Positions 1 to 7,829 of a stretch of DNA of 18,026 nucleotides are shown in pieces (position 1 is the stretch's first letter; each line of letters starts with the position of its first letter). A model generated the notes under the pieces. That model searched no databases, had not been told where the DNA came from, and was given only the letters and a program-made list of their open reading frames with translations. This stretch comes from Candidatus Kuenenia stuttgartensis (GTDB lineage: Bacteria; Planctomycetota; Planctomycetia; Isosphaerales; Isosphaeraceae). Position numbers and translations under genes: made by a program. The stretch covers positions 1-18,026 of the forward strand of contig CAMBZY010000008.1 in assembly GCA_945872325.1 (NCBI GenBank), in the 5' to 3' direction.

Positions 1-1354
1 GGATATCTACAACGCCCTGCGGGTCGACACCGACCTCAAAGGTGTGAAGATCAACCTGACAGGTGAAGTTCAACAACAATTGGGCGGTAATCGTGTTCGC
101 TGCGTGGCCCTTGGTTCAACCGATGGCCTGGTTCGTGGAATGCCCGTGACCGATACAGGCGGGCCAGTTTCCGTCCCTGTAGGTAAAGGCACTCTGGCAC
201 GCGTTTTCAACCTTTTGGGCGAGCCGATTGACGGCCGTGGTCCAGTTCAGTACGAAGAGCGTTGGCCAATTCACCGCGATCCACCTGCCTTCGACGACCT
301 GTCACCGAAAACCGAAGTTTTCGAAACCGGTATCAAAGTGGTTGATCTTCTGACTCCGTTCGTTCGGGGCGGAAAGATCGGTCTCTTCGGTGGTGCTGGT
401 CTGGGCAAGACCGTCATTTTGACCGAACTGATCGCACGTATCGCGAAGGTTCACTCCGGTTACGCTGTATTTGCAGGCGTTGGAGAACGGACCCGTGAAG
501 GGAACGACCTCTGGCTTGAAATGCAGGAAACCAAGATCGGTACAACAGGCAAGTCGGTTATCGACTCGACCGTGATGTACTTCGGTCAGATGAACGAACC
601 ACCAGGTGCCCGCTTACGGGTCGCCCTGTCAGCCCTGTCAACAGCCGAATGGTTCCGTGATTCTACGGGTGCTGACACACTGTTGTTCGTGGACAACATC
701 TTCCGGTTCAGCCAGGCTGGTTCGGAAGTCTCCGCCCTTCTGGGCCGGATGCCTTCGAACGTAGGTTATCAGCCAACACTGGCTACGGAAATGGGTGCTC
801 TTCAGGAGCGTATCACCTCGACCAAAAAGGGTGCTATCACTTCTGTTCAGGCCGTTTACGTTCCTGCTGACGACTTGACTGACCCAGCACCTGCGACCAC
901 GTTCGGCTTCCTGGATGCGTTCATCGTTCTCCAGCGTTCGATCGCCGAAAAGGGCATCTATCCTGCTGTGGATCCATTGGGCAGTTCGAGCCGGATTCTT
1001 GACCCTCAGTATGTCGGTGAAGAACACTATGCAGTGGCTCGTAAGGTGCAGTCGATCCTCCAGAGATATCGCGAACTTCGCGACATCATCGCCATTCTTG
1101 GTGTGGATGAACTCTCTGAAGAGGACAAGATGATCGTTCACCGTGCTCGCCGAATTGAACGATTCCTGTCCCAACCGTTCATCGTGGCTGAAGTCTTCAC
1201 AAACCGTGTAGGTGAATACACGACATTGCCTGACACCATTCGCAGCTTCAAAGAGCTGTGTGAAGGCAAGTGGGATCACCTTCCTGAAGGTGCCTTCCTC
1301 TACGTTGGTGGTATCGAACAGGCCGAAGAACAAGCCAAGAAGATGGCACGTTGA
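1..1354 (+). CDS. atpD: F1F0 ATP synthase subunit beta (5' partial)
   Basis: Catalytic beta subunit of the F1 sector, which makes ATP from ADP and phosphate on the cytoplasmic side of the membrane. The first complete codon starts at base 2 and the frame is open through the window edge, so about 20-25 N-terminal residues are missing; 450 residues are visible. The P-loop GGAGLGKT lies near 389-412, and the DELSEED segment that contacts the rotor appears as VDELSEEDK near 1105-1131. The catalytic-site stretch with GERTREG and the signature around PSAVGYQPTLA (here PSNVGYQPTLA) are present. The P-loop has Leu where the usual bacterial sequence is GGAGVGKT. The gene is followed after 45 bases by atpC, the usual F1 order. 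The family call is certain. Confidence 0.98.
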   Translation, partial: DIYNALRVDTDLKGVKINLTGEVQQQLGGNRVRCVALGSTDGLVRGMPVTDTGGPVSVPVGKGTLARVFNLLGEPIDGRGPVQYEERWPIHRDPPAFDDLSPKTEVFETGIKVVDLLTPFVRGGKIGLFGGAGLGKTVILTELIARIAKVHSGYAVFAGVGERTREGNDLWLEMQETKIGTTGKSVIDSTVMYFGQMNEPPGARLRVALSALSTAEWFRDSTGADTLLFVDNIFRFSQAGSEVSALLGRMPSNVGYQPTLATEMGALQERITSTKKGAITSVQAVYVPADDLTDPAPATTFGFLDAFIVLQRSIAEKGIYPAVDPLGSSSRILDPQYVGEEHYAVARKVQSILQRYRELRDIIAILGVDELSEEDKMIVHRARRIERFLSQPFIVAEVFTNRVGEYTTLPDTIRSFKELCEGKWDHLPEGAFLYVGGIEQAEEQAKKMAR

Positions 1355-1399
1355 TAGGGGCCAGATCGATCATCTCTATCACGGGAGTGAAAACTTAAA

Positions 1400-1846
1400 A
1401 TGGCCTCTGCCGCACCAGAAAATCGAACAAGTTCCGCACCATCATCAGACCAGTCGATCCGTCTCCAGGTGGTGACACCTGAACGGATCGTGATTGATGA
1501 GTGGGTCAAGCAAGTGATTGTCCCTTTGCCTGACGGTGAATATGGGATATCAAAGAATCACGATCCAGTGATCGCTAAACTTGGCTTTGGGGCACTCCGT
1601 CTCAGTTCTCCCACTGGTCAGCGTAAATACTTCCTGAACGGCGGGTTCCTACAGCTTCGTGACAACATTGTCGTAATCCTGACGGATAAGGCAGTGGATG
1701 CAGGAAGCCTGAACGTGAGCCAGATCGAACAGGAAATTCAGACAACCCGATCGAAGCCTGCCCATAACGATATCGAAATCGATTCTAGGCTTCTCAATCT
1801 TGAGAAACTCCGGTCTCGACTTCGTCTGGCCAAGCAAACCAAGTAA
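1400..1846 (+). CDS. atpC: F1F0 ATP synthase subunit epsilon
   Basis: Epsilon is the central-stalk subunit that couples gamma rotation to the c-ring and can inhibit ATP hydrolysis. The 148-residue product is of normal family length. A polar Ser/Pro-rich N-terminal tail of about 17 residues precedes the beta-sandwich domain, with the family pattern VVTPERIVID, then VPLPDGEYGI and a YFLNGGFLQLRDN strand pair. The last 40 residues are a short helical hairpin with the Ile-Glu-Gln start typical of the C-terminal domain. ATG 1400 is preceded by GGGAG at 1384-1388, slightly distant. It follows atpD by 45 bases and is the last gene of the ATP synthase operon, since a strong terminator begins five bases after its stop. 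The usual GHAP segment reads NHDP here, a mild divergence. Confidence 0.95.
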   Translation: MASAAPENRTSSAPSSDQSIRLQVVTPERIVIDEWVKQVIVPLPDGEYGISKNHDPVIAKLGFGALRLSSPTGQRKYFLNGGFLQLRDNIVVILTDKAVDAGSLNVSQIEQEIQTTRSKPAHNDIEIDSRLLNLEKLRSRLRLAKQTK

Positions 1847-1850
1847 ATCT

Positions 1851-1890
1851 AAAGGTTCATGAACATGCAGAAGTGTTCATGGACCTTTTT
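1851..1890 (+). terminator. Intrinsic terminator of the atp operon
   Basis: A 15-bp stem pairs 1851-1865 with 1874-1888 (one G-U pair), with an 8-base loop. It ends in TTTTT at 1886-1890 followed by GTTTT. It starts five bases after the atpC stop, so it separates the ATP synthase transcript from the oxidase operon. Confidence 0.9.
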
Positions 1891-1958
1891 GTTTTCTGTG
1901 ATTTCAGTCTTTTCAGTGATTGCAGAAATAACAATATTTCTAAATCCTGACTCTGTCC

Positions 1959-1987
1959 TTGAGCGATTTGCGTGCAGTAACTAAGAT
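1959..1987 (+). promoter_or_regulatory. Candidate promoter of the cytochrome oxidase operon
   Basis: A sigma70-like pair lies downstream of the atp terminator: TTGAGC at 1959-1964 and TAAGAT at 1982-1987, with 17 bases between. Each hexamer matches consensus at four of six positions, so it is only a candidate. A promoter is expected somewhere between 1891 and 2110 because of the terminator upstream. It would give a 5' leader of roughly 115 bases before the ATG at 2111. Confidence 0.3.
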
Positions 1988-2110
1988 AGTCTATATCCAT
2001 TGAGATGGAAACTTTCTGCCCTGATCGATCCATTAATCCTGAACGCATCGAAGAAGCAACGGATGAAAGACTTGTCAATGAACATCCGCGATGTCATACA
2101 GGGGAGGTTG

Positions 2111-4060
2111 ATGACGGTGAGATCCTATAAGTGCTTGCCCTTTGTAGCGTTGATCGCGTTTATGACTCTCGGTTGTGCCGGTGAGTTTGAGGCGCATCCG
2201 CTTACATATTCCAAGTCCAAACTCGTAACAGACATAAAAGATGCACCAAAGCAAGAGGCCGTAGTACGTGGTCTTGCTGAACTTTTTGGTCCATCTCCTC
2301 GAGAAATCAAAGTACCTGAGGGTTTGGCGGTCCGGGCTGGTGGCAGGTTCCTTGCGAACTTTGAAGCCGATGAAACGGGTGGACGAAGTCCCATCGTAGT
2401 ATCAACATCTGAAGATGTTCAAATCGGTGGTGGATATGGACTGTATCGAAAGCACTGCCTGCATTGTCACGGAGTGTCTGGTGATGGAGCTGGTCCTACA
2501 GCAGATTACCTGTATCCACGACCAAGAGATTATCGCAAAGGAACCTACAAGTTCACGTCCACCACAGCAGGCGCCAAGCCGAGTCATGACGACTTATGGA
2601 AAACCATCAATTACGGCCTTCATGGAACATCCATGCCAGGTTTTGAAGCATTGATGACTCCTCTCGAAATCGAACAAGTGATTGACTACGTCGTCTTCCT
2701 GTCGATTCGTGGCGAAACTGAAATCCTGATGGCACAAGACGTCGCCGATGGTGCGTGGGATGAAGAAATCGCTGCTGAAAAAGCTGCTGGTGTTCCAACT
2801 GAATGGTACAAACAGCCTTTGAATTCAAAGATTTATCCCAAAGCCGCTGAAACAGCTAAAACTGTTTCAGATAAATGGGCTCAGGCTGATTCGCAAATTC
2901 AAAATACTCCTAAGCCACGTTTGGCATCGACGAATGACTCCATACTCAGAGGACGCGAACTCTTTCTTGGAAAGACTTTAGAGCGTCTTGAGTGTTGGGG
3001 TTGCCATGGCCTTCAAGGGATAGGCAATGGCAAGAGTTTCGTGGACAAACGCGTATTTGAAAAGGTGATGTTCGGAAAGCATGTCTATCAAGCCGTTAAC
3101 ACGGATGAAGATCGTGCGATAGCCTTGATCCAATCCACAGCTGAACGATTCTCTGAAGTCAAAGATGAACGTGCAGCACGATTGGCTGCAAACGGGATTG
3201 GCCACGGACACTCATCCCATCATGGTGATCATTCACCGCTCGACGGATGGCTCGCTACGATTACCACAAAATCGAGTGGTGGAGCGACTCAGGAAGTCCT
3301 ACAAGAGAAAGTTTCTCATGAGTTCCCTGGGCTTCGTGTTGCTCTTAAGCTAGATGAAAAAGCTGAACAACCTGTTTTGACGCTCACACCCAAGGGTAGT
3401 GTGAAACCACAGTTGGTAGAAGATGTGACACCTGGAATTCGTCATGCCCTAGTTTCTGCATTATCTGGAGTGACTGAAACCAAGGGTTGGGTCATCACCT
3501 ACAATGGCCAGATTGAGATCCCTGCTGAAGCGACCGATTCACAGAAGAAACTTGCGGAAGTCCGTTCGCAGATGCTCGCTGGTAAAGTTCGAGAGCAATT
3601 GCTTGAAAACTTTCCTGGATCTCAAGTGAATATTGTACTCACCACAGAAGCTCCAAAAACGGAGATTGAAGTGGTGCCCATGGACTCAGCAAATTCTGGT
3701 TCAACAACTAACATGACCACACTTGTCTCTGAATCGGTGAATCAAGTGAAGAGTTACTTCAACAAGGTTCAAACCGATTGGACAGGTTCTATGGACGATT
3801 GGCAATGGCCTCTACGCCCCGCGAACCTGAACACAGGGACATATAAAGGTGGTCGTCGTCCGATTGATATCTACTGGAGAATCGCCAAGGGAATCAATGG
3901 GGCCAAAATGCCTGCTCACGAAACCACATTGAAACCAGATCAGATCTGGGATCTGGTGAATTTTGTGATGGCAGTTCCAAATCGGCCTGAGTTGCTTCGT
4001 GATGCGACTGAACCGGTGAGAAATGATGCTCCAAAGCCTCCTCAAGTGGCTAACCGTTAA
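2111..4060 (+). CDS. Diheme cytochrome c, lipoprotein-like, with large insertion in second heme domain
   Basis: Probable electron donor to the oxidase encoded next, attached to the outer face of the cytoplasmic membrane. ATG 2111 was chosen because GGGGAGG (2101-2107) sits just upstream and a hydrophobic signal segment follows, ending in TLGC at residue 22, a slightly atypical lipobox. The product is 649 residues. Heme domain 1 has CLHCH at 116-120 and a Met ligand in SMPGF (Met175). Heme domain 2 has CWGCH at 295-299, but its likely Met ligand is in AKMPAH (Met600), about 300 residues later, against 55 in domain 1. Between them lie a His-rich stretch (364-374, GHGHSSHHGDH) and two similar alpha-beta-beta-alpha units (about 394-454 and 492-553). 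The C-terminal part from about 563 (DDWQWPLRPANL) resembles the ends of planctomycete cytochromes. The gap to coxB is 78 bases. Confidence 0.88.
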   Translation: MTVRSYKCLPFVALIAFMTLGCAGEFEAHPLTYSKSKLVTDIKDAPKQEAVVRGLAELFGPSPREIKVPEGLAVRAGGRFLANFEADETGGRSPIVVSTSEDVQIGGGYGLYRKHCLHCHGVSGDGAGPTADYLYPRPRDYRKGTYKFTSTTAGAKPSHDDLWKTINYGLHGTSMPGFEALMTPLEIEQVIDYVVFLSIRGETEILMAQDVADGAWDEEIAAEKAAGVPTEWYKQPLNSKIYPKAAETAKTVSDKWAQADSQIQNTPKPRLASTNDSILRGRELFLGKTLERLECWGCHGLQGIGNGKSFVDKRVFEKVMFGKHVYQAVNTDEDRAIALIQSTAERFSEVKDERAARLAANGIGHGHSSHHGDHSPLDGWLATITTKSSGGATQEVLQEKVSHEFPGLRVALKLDEKAEQPVLTLTPKGSVKPQLVEDVTPGIRHALVSALSGVTETKGWVITYNGQIEIPAEATDSQKKLAEVRSQMLAGKVREQLLENFPGSQVNIVLTTEAPKTEIEVVPMDSANSGSTTNMTTLVSESVNQVKSYFNKVQTDWTGSMDDWQWPLRPANLNTGTYKGGRRPIDIYWRIAKGINGAKMPAHETTLKPDQIWDLVNFVMAVPNRPELLRDATEPVRNDAPKPPQVANR

Positions 4061-4101
4061 TCCACGTATCTGTTGACTGAATTGATATTGGCCTGATGTA
4101 A

Positions 4102-4122
4102 GGTCGCCATCACCCGGCGGCC
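4102..4122 (+). other. GC-rich hairpin between cytochrome c and coxB
   Basis: GGTCGCC (4102-4108) pairs with GGCGGCC (4116-4122) around a 7-base loop, with one G-U pair. No T-run follows, so it is not a normal terminator. It sits 16 bases upstream of the coxB start and may affect mRNA processing, stability or coxB translation. Confidence 0.4.
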
Positions 4123-4138
4123 GATTTCTGGAGTGACA

Positions 4139-4933
4139 ATGAAGACCGATCGCCTTTGGACGCTGCTTTTCGCCATCGGCGCCATCTTCGCGACAGGATG
4201 TTTTATCTACGCGCGAACTGATGCCGACTGGTGGCTTGTACCAAACGTTTCCTCCATGGGTCGTGAGATCGACCACCTGTTCATCATCATCCTGTGGATC
4301 ACAGGTATCGTTTTCATCGGTACTCAGATCGTTCTCTGCTACACACTCTGGACGTTCGCGGACGCCCCGGGTCGTAAGGCACAGTACGTTCACGGTCAAA
4401 TGAAACTTGAAGTGATCTGGACGATTATTCCTGCCTCAATTCTGGTCTTTTTGGCCCTTTATCAGATGGGTACCTGGTCGAAGATCAAGTTTCGAAGTTC
4501 ACTACCCAAGGTTCAGCCAGTTGCTGAAGTGACGGGCCGACAATTCCAATGGTTGTTCCGTTACGCTGGCGACGATCGCCGTCTTCACACCGACGACGAT
4601 ATCATTACAGTCAACGACTTCCACTTCGTCAAGAATGAACCAACGGTCATTCACCTGAAAAGTCAGGATGTCCTTCACGCCTTTTTCCTCCCTCAATTCC
4701 GCATTAAGCAAGATGCCGTTCCAGGCTTAACCATTCCTGTCTGGTTTGATTCAGACACGTCAGGTAAGTTTGAACTGGTGTGTGCAGAGCTTTGTGGCTG
4801 GGGGCACTACAAAATGCGTGGTAACGTGACTGTTCACGAAACTCAGGCAGAATTTGATACCTGGCTGAAGAAAGCCAAAACTGAACAAAATCGCGACCAA
4901 CTGGCCCTTGCCAACGCTGCAAACGGAGGCTGA
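4139..4933 (+). CDS. coxB: Cytochrome c oxidase subunit II (CuA)
   Basis: Subunit II takes electrons from cytochrome c through a binuclear CuA centre and passes them to heme a in subunit I. ATG 4139 is preferred over the in-frame GTG six bases upstream because GGAG at 4130-4133 is correctly spaced for the ATG and overlaps the GTG. The 264-residue product has hydrophobic segments at about 8-24, 47-71 and 90-110, followed by a periplasmic cupredoxin domain. The CuA ligands are all visible: His180 (VLHAFF) and Cys215, Glu217, Cys219, His223 and Met226 in CAELCGWGHYKM. The aromatic electron-entry patch is near GRQFQWLFRY (133-142). No fused cytochrome c domain is present, consistent with a separate donor gene upstream. 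Subunit I follows after 7 bases. Confidence 0.97.
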   Translation: MKTDRLWTLLFAIGAIFATGCFIYARTDADWWLVPNVSSMGREIDHLFIIILWITGIVFIGTQIVLCYTLWTFADAPGRKAQYVHGQMKLEVIWTIIPASILVFLALYQMGTWSKIKFRSSLPKVQPVAEVTGRQFQWLFRYAGDDRRLHTDDDIITVNDFHFVKNEPTVIHLKSQDVLHAFFLPQFRIKQDAVPGLTIPVWFDSDTSGKFELVCAELCGWGHYKMRGNVTVHETQAEFDTWLKKAKTEQNRDQLALANAANGG

Positions 4934-4940
4934 TACAACA

Positions 4941-6749
4941 ATGAGCGACCATGCACTTTCGGCCGGTCACGGCCACGACGATCATATTCACCCAGAACCT
5001 ACAAGCTTTCTGAGTAAGTACGTTTTCTCGCTTGATCACAAGATCATCGGAATTCAGTTCCTCTTCTCAGGAATCATCATGTTCTGGATCGGTGGACTTC
5101 TGGCACTCGCTGTTCGCTGGCAGCTTGCTTGGCCTTGGAAGCCAATTCCGATTTTGAGTGAACTCTGGGCTGATTACGGCTATCGCCTCCCACCAGAATA
5201 TTACAACAAGCTCTTCACCATGCACGCCACGGTGATGATCTTCTTCGTGATCATTCCACTGCTAACAGGTGCCTTCGGGAACTTTTTGATCCCTCTGATG
5301 ATCGGCGCCCGCGATATGGCCTTCCCTAAGCTGAACATGTACAGTTATTGGGCAATGTGGCCAGCCATTATTCTGATGACTTACTCGTTCTTCACGCCTG
5401 GAGGAGCTGCGGAGGCGGGCTGGACGAGCTACCCAACCCTGTCGACCTTCAGCTGGTCCACTCCAGGTTCGCTTGACGGACAGACACTCTGGCTGATGTC
5501 GCTGCTTTTCGCGGGTATCTCGAGCTTGATGGGGTCGATCAACTACATCACCACCATTATCATGCTTCGCGCTCCTGGAATGAAGATGTTTCGGTTGCCC
5601 ATGACCGTTTGGGCCATGTTCATCACAGCGCTTCTTCAAGCATTTGCTCTGCCAGTTCTAACCTCTGCCTTGATCATGCAGTTGCTAGATCGCACCATTG
5701 GTACGAATTTCTTCGCTCCAGCAAACTGGATGGTCGCAAATTCTGGTAACGTTGTTGGTGGCGGTCAAATTCTCCTGTTCCAGCACCTCTTCTGGTTCTA
5801 CAGTCACCCGGCTGTTTACATCATGATTCTGCCTGGTATGGGTATGGTCAGCGACATCCTTTCTACCTTCAGTCGCAAGCCACTTTTCGGCTACAAGCCG
5901 ATGGTGTTCTCGATCAGTGCTATCGCGGGTCTTGGTTTTATCGTGTGGGGACACCACATGTTCCAGTCAGGGATGAATCCAGCACTTGGTGCAACATTCA
6001 TGCTCTCGACGATGATGATTGCCCTCCCATCTGCGATCAAGACGTTCAACTGGTTGGGCACAATGTGGGGCGGTCGTATTCAGTTCACCTCACCGATGCT
6101 GAACGCCATTGGATTCGTTGCGATGTTCGTCATTGGTGGCCTTTCCGGAATCTTCATGGCGGCCACTCCGGTTGACATGCACATTCACGACACCTACTTC
6201 ATCGTAGGTCACATCCACTACGTTCTTTTCGGTGGATCCACGTTCGCCATCTTTGCCGGTGTCTACTACTGGTTCCCAAAGATGTTCGGCCGCATGATGA
6301 ATGAGCGGCTTGGTAAGATTCACTTCTTCCTGAGCTTTACTTTCTTCAATGGAACATTTTTCCTGATGCACATCATCGGGATGCACGGTCACCCAAGACG
6401 GATTGCCGATCCATCTGTTTACGAATTCCTTCGTGGCTCAGGTGTTGTTGGTATGAATCAGTTCATGACGATCAATGCCATGCTTTTGGGCCTTGCTCAA
6501 TTGGTCATCGTCTACAACTTCTTCTATAGCCTATTCTTCGGGCCTAAAGCACCTGCCAATCCATGGCATGCCAACACCCTTGAATGGTGCTGTCCTTCAC
6601 CACCTCCATATTACAACTTCCTGAAGATTCCAACGGTCTATCGAATGGCCTACGAATATTCATCAGAGGGATCAGAGCCCCTCGATTACTGGCCTCAGGA
6701 TCAACCTGAGAAGTCAGACGTTGTTGAGGCCCATGTCGAGACTCATTGA
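4941..6749 (+). CDS. coxA: Cytochrome c oxidase subunit I (A2-type aa3 oxidase)
   Basis: Catalytic subunit that reduces O2 to water and pumps protons. ATG 4941 was chosen over an upstream in-frame ATG inside coxB because GGAGG (4925-4929) precedes it. The protein is 602 residues with about twelve membrane segments. Metal ligands are intact: low-spin heme His95, CuB His289 with Tyr293 four residues on, CuB His338-His339, heme a3 His424 and heme a His426. K-channel Lys367 and D-channel-entry Asp125 are present. The helix VI motif is YSHPAVY (287-293), lacking the Glu of the usual GHPEVY. The N-terminus is His-rich (GHGHDDHIH, 9-17). A cytoplasmic tail follows the typical EWCCPSPPP segment. The start lies 7 bases after coxB, so translation is probably coupled. 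Confidence 0.97.
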   Translation: MSDHALSAGHGHDDHIHPEPTSFLSKYVFSLDHKIIGIQFLFSGIIMFWIGGLLALAVRWQLAWPWKPIPILSELWADYGYRLPPEYYNKLFTMHATVMIFFVIIPLLTGAFGNFLIPLMIGARDMAFPKLNMYSYWAMWPAIILMTYSFFTPGGAAEAGWTSYPTLSTFSWSTPGSLDGQTLWLMSLLFAGISSLMGSINYITTIIMLRAPGMKMFRLPMTVWAMFITALLQAFALPVLTSALIMQLLDRTIGTNFFAPANWMVANSGNVVGGGQILLFQHLFWFYSHPAVYIMILPGMGMVSDILSTFSRKPLFGYKPMVFSISAIAGLGFIVWGHHMFQSGMNPALGATFMLSTMMIALPSAIKTFNWLGTMWGGRIQFTSPMLNAIGFVAMFVIGGLSGIFMAATPVDMHIHDTYFIVGHIHYVLFGGSTFAIFAGVYYWFPKMFGRMMNERLGKIHFFLSFTFFNGTFFLMHIIGMHGHPRRIADPSVYEFLRGSGVVGMNQFMTINAMLLGLAQLVIVYNFFYSLFFGPKAPANPWHANTLEWCCPSPPPYYNFLKIPTVYRMAYEYSSEGSEPLDYWPQDQPEKSDVVEAHVETH

Positions 6750-6768
6750 TCTGTGTTGAACCACCAGG

Positions 6769-6805
6769 ATTCAAGGGCACTTCACGACTTGTGTGTCCCT
6801 TGAAT
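6769..6805 (+). other. Hairpin between coxA and the heme A synthase gene
   Basis: ATTCAAGGG (6769-6777) pairs perfectly with CCCTTGAAT (6797-6805); two more pairs form inside after a bulged C. No clean T-run follows, only TCTGTTCC. It may be a weak attenuator or an mRNA processing/stability element that lowers expression of the assembly genes relative to the subunit genes. Confidence 0.45.
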
Positions 6806-6842
6806 TCTGTTCCTTACTGCCAACACTCTGTGGGTACAATAA

Positions 6843-7829
6843 ATGTCGATGACAAAAGTCGCCGATTCCAACCCAATTCCGAGACTCGCACACAGGCTCT
6901 TTCTATTTGCCTGTCTGTTCACCTGGCCCCTACTCTTTTTAGGCGGTCTTGTGACGACTTACAAAGTGGGTATGTCCGTTCCTGACTGGCCAACCACATT
7001 CGGTATCAACATGTTTCTTTACGATTTCTTTAACGCAGCCTGGGGCGTCTTTATTGAACATGGCCACAGACTTTACGGTTCGGCCGTTGGTCTTTGTCTC
7101 CTGATTCTGGCTCCCTGGATTCAGTGCATGTCTAAAGTACCTGCCCGTTTTAAAGTCGCAACCTGGCTTGCTCTCGCTGGAGTCATCTTTCAAGGTTTGA
7201 TGGGTGGACTTCGCGTCACTCAGATTTCCACCTCTCTCGCGATGATTCACGGCTGCTTTGCACAACTCTTTTTCATGTACCTTGCATGTATCACCGCTTG
7301 GTCAAGTCGCACATGGGTCCAGTTGGATCCCTCCAAATTAGGTTCAGCTGAAAGACCTTCGAGACAGATTCTACGATTCACCATCATTATGCCTTTTATG
7401 TTTTATTCCCAGATCATCGTCGGTGCCTGGCTTCGCCATTTTCAATCCCCTGACAAGCTCTATCTACATGAAATTCTTGGTGTGACTGTAGTGGTTTTGA
7501 CCACGATTGCAGGATCGAAAATCCGTCGTTCTGAATTTGGCAAACAACGCTCGATTCGCCGCATTCGCACGATTCTTGTTGGCTTGACGCATTTGCAGTG
7601 GCTCTTAGGCTTGTTTTCCTGGTGGCTCATGCGGCCATTTGATGGAATTCCAAAGTCTGTTTCAAGCCTTCAGGCGATCCTACGAACATCACATCAGGCC
7701 AATGGTGCCTTACTATTGGCATGTGCTGGTGTTCTGGCTCTCTGGGTCGTCCGTGCTTATGGTCTTGGGCAGTCTCAGGTATCCGATCTCACAAACTCTG
7801 CTAAAATGGAGGCGGTATGTCTGTCGTAA
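6843..7829 (+). CDS. ctaA: Heme A synthase (COX15/CtaA family)
   Basis: Membrane monooxygenase that converts heme O to heme A, the cofactor of the oxidase subunit I encoded upstream. The 328-residue product has about eight membrane segments. The four conserved heme-ligand regions are visible: EHGHR (72-76), the His in AMIHGCF (His136), His209 in LHEILG and His284 in TSHQANGA. The family's GGLRVT stretch is at 121-126. Two closely spaced ATG codons (6843 and 6849) could serve as start and neither has a strong ribosome binding site. The gene overlaps ctaB by 13 bases. The genome neighbourhood (oxidase subunits and CtaB) fits the function exactly. Confidence 0.95.
   Translation: MSMTKVADSNPIPRLAHRLFLFACLFTWPLLFLGGLVTTYKVGMSVPDWPTTFGINMFLYDFFNAAWGVFIEHGHRLYGSAVGLCLLILAPWIQCMSKVPARFKVATWLALAGVIFQGLMGGLRVTQISTSLAMIHGCFAQLFFMYLACITAWSSRTWVQLDPSKLGSAERPSRQILRFTIIMPFMFYSQIIVGAWLRHFQSPDKLYLHEILGVTVVVLTTIAGSKIRRSEFGKQRSIRRIRTILVGLTHLQWLLGLFSWWLMRPFDGIPKSVSSLQAILRTSHQANGALLLACAGVLALWVVRAYGLGQSQVSDLTNSAKMEAVCLS

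Noticed and set aside
638..1333. Long open frame on the minus strand opposite atpD (231 codons)
   Set aside because: It is antisense to a certain, highly conserved gene, has no recognisable motif, and reflects codon bias of atpD.
2000..2110. N-terminal extension of the cytochrome c gene by 37 codons
   Set aside because: The extension would place the signal sequence internally. ATG 2111 has a strong ribosome site and begins the signal segment.
3812..4399. Open frame of 195 codons on the minus strand opposite the cytochrome c end and coxB start
   Set aside because: It spans two well-supported genes on the other strand and shows no family features or ribosome site of note.
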